40,104 nucleotides of DNA from a virus. The position numbers and the translations under genes are program-made. The notes beneath the pieces were generated by a model. It saw nothing but the letters and a program-made list of their open reading frames with translations, made no database searches and was not told the DNA's origin. Shown here piece after piece: positions 1 through 8,154 of the stretch (position 1 is its first letter; each line of letters starts with the position of its first letter). The DNA is taken from positions 1 to 40,104 of the IMG/VR virus record IMGVR_UViG_3300037541_000361. One strand, 5' to 3'.

Positions 1-2
1 CC

Positions 3-1322
3 AAGAGCGAGTTTGATCTGGCCCTGGCCCGGCTCGAGCGGGCAGTGCTGCGCAGCATCGAAGCCAGCAACGATCGCGTGGCAGTCCACGAGATGCTTCT
101 CCATCTGGTGGTGGGCGGCAACGCGCTCATGTACCTCGGCGAGAAGGGGCTGCGCTGCTACCACCTCAACCGCTACGTGCTGCGGCGTGACCCTATGGGC
201 AACCCCCTGGAGGCGATCGTCTGCGAGGAGCTCTCACAGGAGAACCTTCCCGAAAAGGTGAAGTTGCTGCTTGAGGAAGAGGACGGCCCTACCGCAGGGA
301 TTGAAGACGACGACGACGGCCCTGAGTACGAGCGCACCGTCAAGCTCTACACCCACGTCGAATGGGAGGGCGAGAAGGTCACCTGGTATCAGGAGGTCAA
401 GGACAAAGAGATCCCTGGCACCAAGGGCACGGCCTCAATCAGCGAGTCGCCCTGGCTGGCCCTGCGCATGTACCGCATCGACGGGCATGACTATTCACCG
501 GGCTACGTCGAGGCTGCTTGCATGGCGGACCTGCAGACCGCCGAAGCCCTGAGCCAGGCCATCGCCGAGGGCTCCCTGGTCAGCGCTCAGGTGAAGCACC
601 TGGTCAAGCCCAGCGGAGTGGCCAATCCCAAGAAGCTGGCTGAGGCCGCCAATGGCGCGTTCCTCCCTGGCAACCCCGATGACGTCACCACCATCACGGT
701 GGGCAAGGCACAGGATCTGAGCGTTGCGATGCAGGGCCTGGCCCGGATCGAGGCTCGTCTGGCTCAGGCCTTCATGTTGGCCGACATGCGGGACGCGGAA
801 CGCGTGACCGCGGAAGAGGTCCGCTTGCAGGCGCTGCAGACGGAACAGTCCCTCGGGAACATCTACGCCATCCTCACCACCGAGTTCCAGCAGCCCTACG
901 TGGCACGGAAGCTGGCGCTGCTGGTGCGCAAAGGCCGGCTGCCGAAGCTGCCGAAAGAGCTGGTCAAGCCCGTCGTAAGCGTGGGCCTGGCTGCTGTTGG
1001 CCGGGGCAACGACCTGGAGAAGACCGCCAGGTTTATGCAGATCCTGCAACAGTCGCTCGGCCCTGAAGGGATCGCCACCTACGTGATGCCATCCGAGCTG
1101 ATCCGCCGGCTCGCTGCCTCGATGGGCATGGACATCATCGGCCTGGTCAAAACCGACGAGCAGCTGGCTGCGGAACAGCAGCAGCAACAGCAGATGGCCA
1201 TGGCTCAGCAGGCCATGGCAAGCGGCATGGCTGATCCACAGAAGCTGGCCAATGCCGCTGCCACTGCACAGGAGATGGCAGCCCCACCTCCTGAACAACC
1301 ACCAACGGAACAACCCGCATGA
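3..1322 (+). CDS. Portal (head-tail connector) protein, 5' end missing
   Basis: Portal protein of the T7 gp8 type, the dodecameric ring through which DNA enters and leaves the capsid. The reading frame is open from base 3, so the gene starts upstream of the window; about 440 residues are visible against 536 in T7 gp8. The visible part is charged and helical, with a Gln/Met/Ala-rich C-terminus (a run of glutamines near 1179-1194) and a Pro/Glu tail, as in cyanopodovirus portals. The stop overlaps the next start as ATGA. Position directly before scaffold and capsid supports the call. There is no recognisable catalytic motif; the identification rests on gene order, size and general likeness. Confidence 0.85.
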   Translation, partial: KSEFDLALARLERAVLRSIEASNDRVAVHEMLLHLVVGGNALMYLGEKGLRCYHLNRYVLRRDPMGNPLEAIVCEELSQENLPEKVKLLLEEEDGPTAGIEDDDDGPEYERTVKLYTHVEWEGEKVTWYQEVKDKEIPGTKGTASISESPWLALRMYRIDGHDYSPGYVEAACMADLQTAEALSQAIAEGSLVSAQVKHLVKPSGVANPKKLAEAANGAFLPGNPDDVTTITVGKAQDLSVAMQGLARIEARLAQAFMLADMRDAERVTAEEVRLQALQTEQSLGNIYAILTTEFQQPYVARKLALLVRKGRLPKLPKELVKPVVSVGLAAVGRGNDLEKTARFMQILQQSLGPEGIATYVMPSELIRRLAASMGMDIIGLVKTDEQLAAEQQQQQQMAMAQQAMASGMADPQKLANAAATAQEMAAPPPEQPPTEQPA

Positions 1323-2191
1323 CCGCCACCCCCGAAACCCGCGAGGAGCTGCAGGCTCTCGTTGGCCCCGGCCAACAAGACGTCTTTGACCAGTTCCTCG
1401 AGGAGGTCCAGCAGCAGCAGGCCGCCATCGATGCGGCCGAGCAGCAGGGCACTGATGAAGCCGAGAAGCTGCTGGCCGGCAAGTTCAAGAGCACCGAAGA
1501 CCTGGAGAAGGCCTACCTCGAAGCCCAGAAGCTGATCAGCAGCCGCGGCCAGCAGCAGCCCGAACCCGAGACGCCAGCCAAACTGACCCGCGAGCAAGCC
1601 GCTGAGCATTACGGCGACTTCATTGCCACTGCGGCTGATGAGGAAGGCATCGACCTGGCGGCCTGGGATTCGGCAGTGCGCCAGGGCCAGGACACCAAAG
1701 CGCTGCGCGACAAGCTGGCAGCCAAGACCGGCATCCCTGTTCAGCTGATTGAGCAGTACGAGCAGGCCTACCGGCCGCAGCAAGCAGCTGCTGCAGATGC
1801 CCCGGCCTCTGGCCTGACTGACGCTGATGTGACTGAGCTCAAGGCTCTGGTGGGCGGCGAGCAGGAGTTTGAGCGGCTCAGCCAGTGGGCCGTGGCAAAC
1901 ATGGGCGCTGACGAGCTGGCCGACTACAACGCTGCCGTGGACAGCGGCAACAAAGCTGCTGTGCGCCTGGCGTTGCGAGCCATGCAGTCCCGTGCTGCTG
2001 GCGGCAAAGAGCAGGGTGAGCCTGAACTGATTGGCGGTGGCAAGCCCACCATGGCTGAGGTGTTTGAAACCCAGCAGCAGGCAATCGAAGCCATGCGAAA
2101 GACCAACAGCAAGGGCCAGCGTCTCTACAACGTGGACGCCAAATACAAGGCTTGGTACGAGAAAACTCTTGCGCGTTCGACTTTTGCGTAA
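1319..2191 (+). CDS. Capsid assembly scaffolding protein
   Basis: Scaffold protein of the T7 gp9 type (290 aa; T7 gp9 is 307), which organises capsid protein into the prohead and then leaves. It is strongly acidic, rich in Ala, Gln and Glu, and predicted almost wholly helical, as expected of podoviral scaffolds. An early GKFKSTEDLEKAYLEAQKLI stretch is typical of cyanophage scaffolds. The C-terminus is basic (KAWYEKTLARSTFA), fitting a capsid-contacting helix. The ATG at 1319 overlaps the portal stop, so the two are translationally coupled. Order portal-scaffold-capsid is diagnostic. Confidence 0.88.
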   Translation: MTATPETREELQALVGPGQQDVFDQFLEEVQQQQAAIDAAEQQGTDEAEKLLAGKFKSTEDLEKAYLEAQKLISSRGQQQPEPETPAKLTREQAAEHYGDFIATAADEEGIDLAAWDSAVRQGQDTKALRDKLAAKTGIPVQLIEQYEQAYRPQQAAAADAPASGLTDADVTELKALVGGEQEFERLSQWAVANMGADELADYNAAVDSGNKAAVRLALRAMQSRAAGGKEQGEPELIGGGKPTMAEVFETQQQAIEAMRKTNSKGQRLYNVDAKYKAWYEKTLARSTFA

Positions 2192-2206
2192 CAATGGGCG
2201 CATGAG

Positions 2207-2231
2207 TTGATCTGCACTGGTGGAACAGATC
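2207..2231 (+). promoter_or_regulatory. Dyad with CTGCACTGGTG element ahead of capsid gene
   Basis: Between scaffold and capsid genes there is a 23-bp dyad, 2209-2231: 6-bp arms GATCTG and CAGATC around an 11-nt centre. It carries CTGCACTGGTG, closely related to CTGCACAGGTG ahead of the tail fibre (17139) and RNA polymerase (32436). TTGATCTGCAC (2207-2217) recurs exactly at 39074. This is the position of the strong late promoter in T7, so a phage promoter or an operator is possible; function is inference. Confidence 0.4.
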
Positions 2232-2300
2232 GGGCCTCCTGCGGGAGATACCCCGTATCGGTGAAGCAATAGGCAGAGGCTCGCTACCTAATTAAGGCCA

Positions 2301-3308
2301 ATGGCCAACGCATCCCTCGACCGTCTTGGTCAAATCCAGGGCGCAGGTGACACCAGCGCTCTGTTCCTGAAGCTCGGCATGACCGAGCTGCTTGACGCCT
2401 TCGATCGCGCTTGCGTGTTCAAGGGCAAAGTCAAGGAGCGCAACATCAAAGGTGGCAAGAGCGCTGCCTTCCAGGTGAGCGGCAAAGCTGAGGCCGCGTA
2501 CCATGTTCCGGGCCAGCCAATACTTGGGGCCACCAACTCTCCTGGTGACCGCAACGAGCGCATCATCAACCTCGATGGTCTGCTGATTGCCGATGAGGTG
2601 ATCTACGACCTCGACGAGTTGATGAACTATGTGGACGTCCGCCAGGACGTGACCCATCAGCTCGGCCAAGCCCTTGCCCGTGAATGGGATCGGCGCTGCG
2701 CCCGCGTGCTGTATGCCGCTGCCAAGACCACCACTGAGCCCCTGGCCAAGGCCGGCAACGCCGGTCGCATTGGTCAGAGCCAGACCCTCTCGGCCGGCTA
2801 TGCCGCCGCTTCTGCCAACGCCAAAGGCGATGAGCTGGTCGCCAAGATCAGCGCACTCAAAGTGGCGATGCAGAAGAAGGACGTGCCCACCGAGGATCTC
2901 CTCTGTGTGGTTGGTCCTGACGAGTACGACTTCCTGCTGGACTCCACCCGCGCCATCAACGCGGACTTCAACGGTGCCAGCGGCGAGAACGGTTCCTTCG
3001 CACAAGGCCGTGTGCTGCGCGTGAAGGGCATCCCCGTGATCATGTCGAACCACGTCACCCAGGCTGCCTACACCAACGGCACCTACGACAAGAACACCGC
3101 TTACCAGCAGGATCTGTCGAAGAACAAGGCCATCGTGTTCCACCGCGATGCCATCGGTGTGCTGACCCTGCGCAGCCCCGGCCTGCAAATCACCCCTCAG
3201 GGCGGTGACTTCAACATCATGTACCAAGCCACTCTGATGGTTGCCCGCATGGCAATCGGCATGAGCGTGCTGCGTGCAGAGTGTGCCGGCGTCATCGAGC
3301 TCCCCTAA
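2301..3308 (+). CDS. Major capsid protein
   Basis: Major head protein of the T7 gp10 type with the HK97 fold (335 aa; T7 gp10A is 345). The N-terminus resembles cyanopodovirus capsids, with an early ALFLKLGMTELLDAFDRACV helix, followed by a GGKSAAFQVSGKAEAAYHVPG-like E-loop region and the IINLDGLLIADEVIYDLDEL segment that is typical of T7-like capsids. AAGG lies four bases before the ATG. A 110-nt gap with a dyad precedes it and a strong intrinsic terminator follows, so capsid expression is set apart from its neighbours. Confidence 0.95.
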   Translation: MANASLDRLGQIQGAGDTSALFLKLGMTELLDAFDRACVFKGKVKERNIKGGKSAAFQVSGKAEAAYHVPGQPILGATNSPGDRNERIINLDGLLIADEVIYDLDELMNYVDVRQDVTHQLGQALAREWDRRCARVLYAAAKTTTEPLAKAGNAGRIGQSQTLSAGYAAASANAKGDELVAKISALKVAMQKKDVPTEDLLCVVGPDEYDFLLDSTRAINADFNGASGENGSFAQGRVLRVKGIPVIMSNHVTQAAYTNGTYDKNTAYQQDLSKNKAIVFHRDAIGVLTLRSPGLQITPQGGDFNIMYQATLMVARMAIGMSVLRAECAGVIELP

Positions 3309-3334
3309 CCTTCTTCTGACGAAGTGGGTTCTTG

Positions 3335-3363
3335 GCCCCCTGTGGTGAGCAGGGGGCTTTTTT
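3335..3363 (+). terminator. Intrinsic terminator after capsid gene
   Basis: A perfect 8-bp GC stem, GCCCCCTG (3335-3342) with CAGGGGGC (3350-3357), and a 7-nt loop, followed at once by six T residues. It lies 27 nt after the capsid stop. This matches the position of the T7 terminator behind gene 10, which lowers transcription of tail genes relative to capsid. Confidence 0.93.
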
Positions 3364-3374
3364 GTGCCCGCCGA

Positions 3375-3380
3375 TAGCAT
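3375..3380 (+). promoter_or_regulatory. Candidate -10 box TAGCAT
   Basis: TAGCAT within CCGATAGCAT, 26 nt before the tail-tube A start and just after the capsid terminator. It fits the TAnnnT -10 consensus of cyanobacterial housekeeping promoters. No clear -35 box is seen. Similar boxes in gene gaps: TAAGGT 17129, TAGCTT 21701, TAGCGT 21962, TACGGT 34935. Confidence 0.3.
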
Positions 3381-3406
3381 GAGGACAACACCCCTGCAGA
3401 GTTCTG

Positions 3407-4066
3407 ATGGGCCTTGCAAATCAGGCCTTGACCCCAGGCCGCACAACACTGCTGGAGGCGGTGAACATCTGCCTGCAGAACATCGGAGAGCAGCCGGTCA
3501 ATAGCCTCGAAAACCAGCAGGTGGTTGAGGCCACCATGGCTGAGCGGACGATCCTCGAGTTTCACAAGGAAGGCCAGACACGGGGCTGGAGTTGGAACAC
3601 CGAGGTCGAGTACGAGTTCGCGAAGAACAACGCCACCAACCAGATCACGGTTCCGGCCAACGTTGTGAGCTGGTCAACCGATCCGTATGAATGGGCCGGG
3701 CGGTTTCAGCTGCGCGGCCAGAAGGTCTACGACAAGGAGAAGCACACCTACACCCTGGGTGCAGACATCACCAGCCTGAAGGCTGATGTGGTCTGGCTGC
3801 TGCCATGGGATGAGTGCCCTGAAGCGTTCAACCGCTGGATCACCATCCGATCAGCGCGGGTGTTCAGCGATCGGGTGCTGAGCAGTGACTCGATCTTCAA
3901 GTACACCGCCGTTGATGAGCAGGCTGCCCTGGTGGAGCTGCAGCGTGTCGAGCTCGAGCAGGCCCAAGCGAACAGCCTGACGGGCGGCCCAGGCCTGAGA
4001 CCCTTCCCCACCTACTCGCCAGGCCTTGGCCTGCTGGGCCGTAACCGGGGGTATCTGCGTGGCTAA
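3407..4066 (+). CDS. Tail tubular protein A
   Basis: T7 gp11-type protein (219 aa; T7 196) that forms the ring joining portal to tail nozzle. The N-terminal segment LLEAVNICLQNIGEQPVNSL and the following helix with TILEFHKEGQTRGWSWNTE match the family pattern, including the aromatic WSWN stretch. A Gly/Pro-rich C-terminal tail (GGPGLRPFPTYSPGLGLLG) extends it beyond T7. The gene ends eight bases inside the start of the tail-tube B gene, so translation of the two is probably coupled. Confidence 0.92.
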   Translation: MGLANQALTPGRTTLLEAVNICLQNIGEQPVNSLENQQVVEATMAERTILEFHKEGQTRGWSWNTEVEYEFAKNNATNQITVPANVVSWSTDPYEWAGRFQLRGQKVYDKEKHTYTLGADITSLKADVVWLLPWDECPEAFNRWITIRSARVFSDRVLSSDSIFKYTAVDEQAALVELQRVELEQAQANSLTGGPGLRPFPTYSPGLGLLGRNRGYLRG

Positions 4067-6830
4067 TCTCGTCAGCTACACCATCCCCAACCTGATCCAG
4101 GGGATCTCGCAGCAGCCAGATGCGCAGCGGGATCCTTCGCAGGGAGAGATCCAAGTCAATGCAGTGAGCTCTCTGGCCGAGGGCTTGCGGAAGCGTGAAG
4201 GCACGCAGGCCATCGCCAAGGTCAGCAACACCAGCTTTGGCGACGTCTATTTCCACAGCATCCTGCGCGACGCTGACGAGCAGTACCTGGTGGTGATCAG
4301 CAAGACCGTCATTCGGGTCTTTGATCTGGCCGGCAACGAGAAGACCGTCACCGCTGCAGCAGGCGCCTACAACTACCTGTCCACGGTGGTGAGCGCCAAG
4401 AGCGACATCCGCGCTGCCTCGATCGCTGACTACACCTTCGTCAGCAACACCAAGAAGCCGCCGGCCATGGACCCGGCAGTTGCTCCTGCTGTTGCCAGGC
4501 CATCAACCCATGAAGCGCTGATCTGGGTGAAGGCCGCGAACTACGGCCAGAAGTACGTCGTCAACGTCAACACCCAGCAAACAACGGTCAGCACTGCTGT
4601 GGCGCCGGTGATTGTCAGCGGCACCACCACCACCGAGAACAGGATCAGCACCGCGGAGATTGCCAGCCAGATCCGCGGCGCACTGCTCGGCGGCCCCGTC
4701 ACTGCCCTGACAGTGGTGGGTTCTGCCACCACCCTCAACGCCACCACCGCTGCTGTGGCCACAACCACCGATGAGGGTGGCAGCGGGCTGACGGTGACCG
4801 TCACCGGCAACGGAACTGTGGTGACCGCTGTGGCAATCAGTGCCGCAGGCAGCGCTTACAGGGCCGGCGACAAGATCTATGTCGCTCGCAACCTGCTGCA
4901 GGGCGGCACAGACACCACCCCTGTGCAGGTGGCGACCGTCACGACCGCAACAGCTGGTCCGCTGACGGGGGTGACGATTGACCGCAGCGGCTCTGTTCTG
5001 CATCTCAAGAGCAGCAGCGCCATCACGGTGTCGGCCACCGATGCCCGGGCCAACGCGGACATCACGGCGATCACCAACTCCGTCCAGGCGTTCACCGAGC
5101 TGCCCACGATTGCGCCTGAGGGCTACCAGATCGAGGTGGTCGGCGACCCCGGCAACAAGTTCGATGGGTTCTACGTCAAGTTCCTGCCCCGCACCGGGAC
5201 GTTTGGGGAGGGCAGCTGGCAGGAGACCGTCAGCCCTGGGGTCGAATACAAGATCGATGCCACGACGATGCCGCACCTGCTGGTGCGTCTTCCCAATGGC
5301 TCCTTCTGGTTTGGCCCGGCCAATGGCAGCACCCAGAGCGGGGTGCAGATCCCGAGCTGGGGTGAGCGTGGAGCTGGTGACTACGACACCGCACCGGACC
5401 CGAGCTTCATCGGCAATGCCATCCAGGACGTCTTCATCTACAAGAACCGGCTTGGGTTCCTGGCCGACGAGAACATCATCCTTAGCCGCTCACGGGACTT
5501 CTTTGAGTTCTTCCCCGAGACGGTCACTGCTGTTCTGGACAGCGACCCGATCGACCTGACGGGCAGCAACAACCGGGTGTCGGTGCTGCGGTACGCGATC
5601 CCTTACCAGGACGAGCTGATCATCTTCTCGGACCAGATTCAGTTCCGCTTCAACGCTGCTGAAACCGTGCTGACGCCCACGACGGCGCAGATCACGGTGC
5701 TCACCCAGTACGAGATCGATCCGAACTGCCGGCCGATCCCTGTGCAGGGCACGATCATCTTCTGCCAGGCCAACGGGCAGTGGAGCCAGTTCCGCGAGTT
5801 CAGCGTTCGCGGGGCTGGCACGGCGCTGGTGGCTGATGCATCCGACCTGAGCGGATACGTCAACAGCTATGTGCCCGCCGAGGTGTTCAAGCTGACGGCC
5901 AACGACACCGGCAACTGCTGGTTTGCGGTGTCAGGCAAGAGCGGCTATCGGCAGCGGCTCTATGCCTACAAATACTTCTACCGCAACAGCGGTGGCGGGG
6001 CTGAGCGGGCGCAGAGCAGCTGGAGTCACTGGCAGCTCAGCGGTGCCGACAAGATCCTCAATGCCCTTTGCGTGCAGGAGACCGTCTACCTGCTCGTGGA
6101 GTACGGCACAGAGGTCTGGCTGGAGAAGGTGTCTGCCGCTGACCGCACGGCTGATGTGCTTCCCAACCCCTACCAGCTGCTGCTGGATCGCCGAGTCACG
6201 ACCACCACAGCCACGCCCGCAGCTATTCGTGTGGCAGCAGGCACCTACAACGCCACCACCAACATCACCACCTGGACCCTGCCTTACACGATCAAGGCAA
6301 AGACCCAGGCCTGGAGTGACTTCTCAGCCACGACCAATGGCGGCGTGCTGCTTGGGGAAGCCAACAGCGGTTCGACCATCACCGCTCGAGGCAACTGGTC
6401 CACACAGCCGATCGTCTTTGGCGAGGTCTTTGAGTTTCTGTATCGCTTCACCAGGTTCAAGCTCTACAAGGAAGTTGGTGGCGGGAAGGCCGCGGCCAAC
6501 AGCGAGCGGACGCAGGTGCGGCACGCCAAGCTCCGCTACCACGACACCCACTACTTCCAGGTGTGGGTGACAGCTGAGCGCCGCGAACCAGCGGTCTACA
6601 CCTTCGATGGGACGGTGCTGGCCGCCAGGGGCTCACAGATTGGCAATGCCCTGAACAACAACCCCGACCTGGTGACCCCTCGTTATTTCGAGGGGGTCTT
6701 TCAAATCCCGATCAGCAGCCGCGGGGAGAACTGCATTGTCGAGCTGAAGAACAACACGGCCAACCCTTGCAAGTTCAGCACGTGTGAGTGGGTGGGTCTG
6801 GTGACCAGCCAAGCCAGGAGCCTGCAATGA
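4059..6830 (+). CDS. Tail tubular protein B (nozzle)
   Basis: T7 gp12-type nozzle protein (923 aa from this start; T7 794). The N-terminus reads YTIPNLIQGISQQPDAQR, then a GLRKREGT motif, which is the family signature. GTG at 4059, preceded by a GGGGG run, places this signature near the N-terminus as in T7; an upstream TTG at 4026 is less likely. An extra Thr/Ala/Val/Gly-rich segment of roughly 200 residues sits between about residues 145 and 345, containing GGSGLTVTVTG and AAGSAYRAGDKIYV, a beta-rich motif seen in other cyanophage structural proteins. This accounts for the excess length. Confidence 0.92.
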   Translation: MANLVSYTIPNLIQGISQQPDAQRDPSQGEIQVNAVSSLAEGLRKREGTQAIAKVSNTSFGDVYFHSILRDADEQYLVVISKTVIRVFDLAGNEKTVTAAAGAYNYLSTVVSAKSDIRAASIADYTFVSNTKKPPAMDPAVAPAVARPSTHEALIWVKAANYGQKYVVNVNTQQTTVSTAVAPVIVSGTTTTENRISTAEIASQIRGALLGGPVTALTVVGSATTLNATTAAVATTTDEGGSGLTVTVTGNGTVVTAVAISAAGSAYRAGDKIYVARNLLQGGTDTTPVQVATVTTATAGPLTGVTIDRSGSVLHLKSSSAITVSATDARANADITAITNSVQAFTELPTIAPEGYQIEVVGDPGNKFDGFYVKFLPRTGTFGEGSWQETVSPGVEYKIDATTMPHLLVRLPNGSFWFGPANGSTQSGVQIPSWGERGAGDYDTAPDPSFIGNAIQDVFIYKNRLGFLADENIILSRSRDFFEFFPETVTAVLDSDPIDLTGSNNRVSVLRYAIPYQDELIIFSDQIQFRFNAAETVLTPTTAQITVLTQYEIDPNCRPIPVQGTIIFCQANGQWSQFREFSVRGAGTALVADASDLSGYVNSYVPAEVFKLTANDTGNCWFAVSGKSGYRQRLYAYKYFYRNSGGGAERAQSSWSHWQLSGADKILNALCVQETVYLLVEYGTEVWLEKVSAADRTADVLPNPYQLLLDRRVTTTTATPAAIRVAAGTYNATTNITTWTLPYTIKAKTQAWSDFSATTNGGVLLGEANSGSTITARGNWSTQPIVFGEVFEFLYRFTRFKLYKEVGGGKAAANSERTQVRHAKLRYHDTHYFQVWVTAERREPAVYTFDGTVLAARGSQIGNALNNNPDLVTPRYFEGVFQIPISSRGENCIVELKNNTANPCKFSTCEWVGLVTSQARSLQ

Positions 6831-7270
6831 ACTGGTCTGACGCAACTCCTGCACGGGTGCAGCGTATTGCGAAAATGCTCAGGCACCAGGATCGGCTTGA
6901 AGTGCTCTACAGCCACGGCTTGTCAGGAGAAGAGGCGGTGATGCAGAGCTGGCGGAACAGCCAGATTTGTCGTTGCATAGATGGAGATGACGGCAAGGCC
7001 GTGGGTATCTGTGGTGTTTCTGGATCTTGGATCTGGTTGCTGGCCACAGATGAGCTGTTGGCCACGGATAGCCATCGAAAGCAATTCCTTCGCGGTGGCC
7101 GCAAGTGGGTTGATGGCTTGATGAGCCAGTACCAGTACCTCGAGAACTGGGCGCTGTGGTCCAACCAAACCACCCTGCGTTGGCTCGAGCACCTGGGGTT
7201 CACGATCGACACCCCAGCTCCTATGGGGCATAGCGCCCAGCTGTTCGCTCACTTCTGGAGGGCAGCCTGA
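6827..7270 (+). CDS. Internal virion protein A / GNAT-fold protein (gp13-like)
   Basis: A 147-aa protein in the position of T7 gp13 (138 aa), needed for virion morphogenesis. The middle part (KAVGICGVSGSWIWLLATDEL, then RKQFLRGGRKWVD) and the end (NQTTLRWLEHLGFTI) follow the GNAT acetyltransferase-like fold proposed for gp13, including the strand-helix-strand with a terminal LGF motif. The ATG at 6827 overlaps the nozzle stop (ATGA), and the stop overlaps the next ATG. Enzymatic activity is not implied. Confidence 0.8.
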   Translation: MNWSDATPARVQRIAKMLRHQDRLEVLYSHGLSGEEAVMQSWRNSQICRCIDGDDGKAVGICGVSGSWIWLLATDELLATDSHRKQFLRGGRKWVDGLMSQYQYLENWALWSNQTTLRWLEHLGFTIDTPAPMGHSAQLFAHFWRAA

Positions 7271-8151
7271 TGGCCTTCCCTTTGGTTCCGGTATTGCTCG
7301 GCGCCGCGCAAACAGGCCTCGGGATTGCGCAGGCAGGTGCCAGCTATCAGGCGCAACAGCAGGAGTACGCCAACCAGACGGCGCTGCAAGACGCCAACAA
7401 CCGTTTCGCTGAATGGCAGGCGAGCTTCAACGCTCGCGCCCAGGACGCCAACGCCCAATACAAGTATTGGACCGAGACGGTCAACTACAACCAGCAGCTG
7501 TCGTACACCAACGCGCTGCGGAATCTCGAGCTGATGCGCTCGATCCGCCAGGCGGAGGTGGTCGGGCAGAACAGAGGCGCTGCAGGAGCGGCCTTTGTTC
7601 GAGACAGCGAGGCCATCACTCAGTCGTACCAAGAAGCCTCCATGCAAGAGGCGGTGGCGCTGCAGCAGTACCAGTGGCGTGCGCTGCAGGGCCGGGCCTC
7701 AGTGCAGGCCATGGCTCAAGAGGGCCGCAGCGTGGACCGCCTGGTCAACGACTACGCCAGGCAGATGGGCGATTACACAACCCTGCAGGAGATCAATCAA
7801 GGCATCCGCGGACGCCAGTACACCCGCGAGCAGGCAGGCCAGGTGGCCCAATACCTGAGCCGTTGGAACAGCCAGCAGTTCTACGAAGAGCAGCCCTACA
7901 TCGATCCACTGCCGCCGTTTGCGCCGCTGCCAACGCTGATCACACCGCCTGGCCCAACGATGCGCGGCGGGGCACCAAGCAGCACTGCTGCTGCATTGAA
8001 CATCGGCAGCGCTGTGCTGGGCGGCATCAGCACCGGCATGTCATTTGCCGGGAAGCTCAACGCTTTGAAGATGCCTGGCAGTTCAACAGGGCCTGGCACC
8101 GGTGTTTCGCTCAGCCGCCTGAATCAGGCCGCTTCTCAATACGGAGTTTGA
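7270..8151 (+). CDS. Internal virion protein B (gp14-like)
   Basis: 293-aa protein in the gp14 position (T7 gp14 is 196 aa), an ejected core protein that helps form the channel across the outer membrane. The N-terminus is small and hydrophobic (LVPVLLGAAQTGLGIAQAGA), then come long Gln/Ala-rich helices with GAAGAAFVRDSEAI, a pattern common to cyanopodovirus gp14. A Pro/Gly-rich linker and a second hydrophobic stretch near 240-265 follow. The start overlaps the upstream stop by one base. Confidence 0.85.
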   Translation: MAFPLVPVLLGAAQTGLGIAQAGASYQAQQQEYANQTALQDANNRFAEWQASFNARAQDANAQYKYWTETVNYNQQLSYTNALRNLELMRSIRQAEVVGQNRGAAGAAFVRDSEAITQSYQEASMQEAVALQQYQWRALQGRASVQAMAQEGRSVDRLVNDYARQMGDYTTLQEINQGIRGRQYTREQAGQVAQYLSRWNSQQFYEEQPYIDPLPPFAPLPTLITPPGPTMRGGAPSSTAAALNIGSAVLGGISTGMSFAGKLNALKMPGSSTGPGTGVSLSRLNQAASQYGV

Positions 8152-8154
8152 TCG

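Noticed and set aside
1205-2269. Long minus-strand frame (354 codons) opposite scaffold and portal ends
   Set aside because: Mirror frame of GC-rich, Gln-coding plus-strand genes; Leu/Gly-rich composition and no start context.
2292-3449. Long minus-strand frame (385 codons) opposite the capsid gene
   Set aside because: It runs through the capsid terminator and is a shadow of the capsid reading frame; no recognisable protein pattern.
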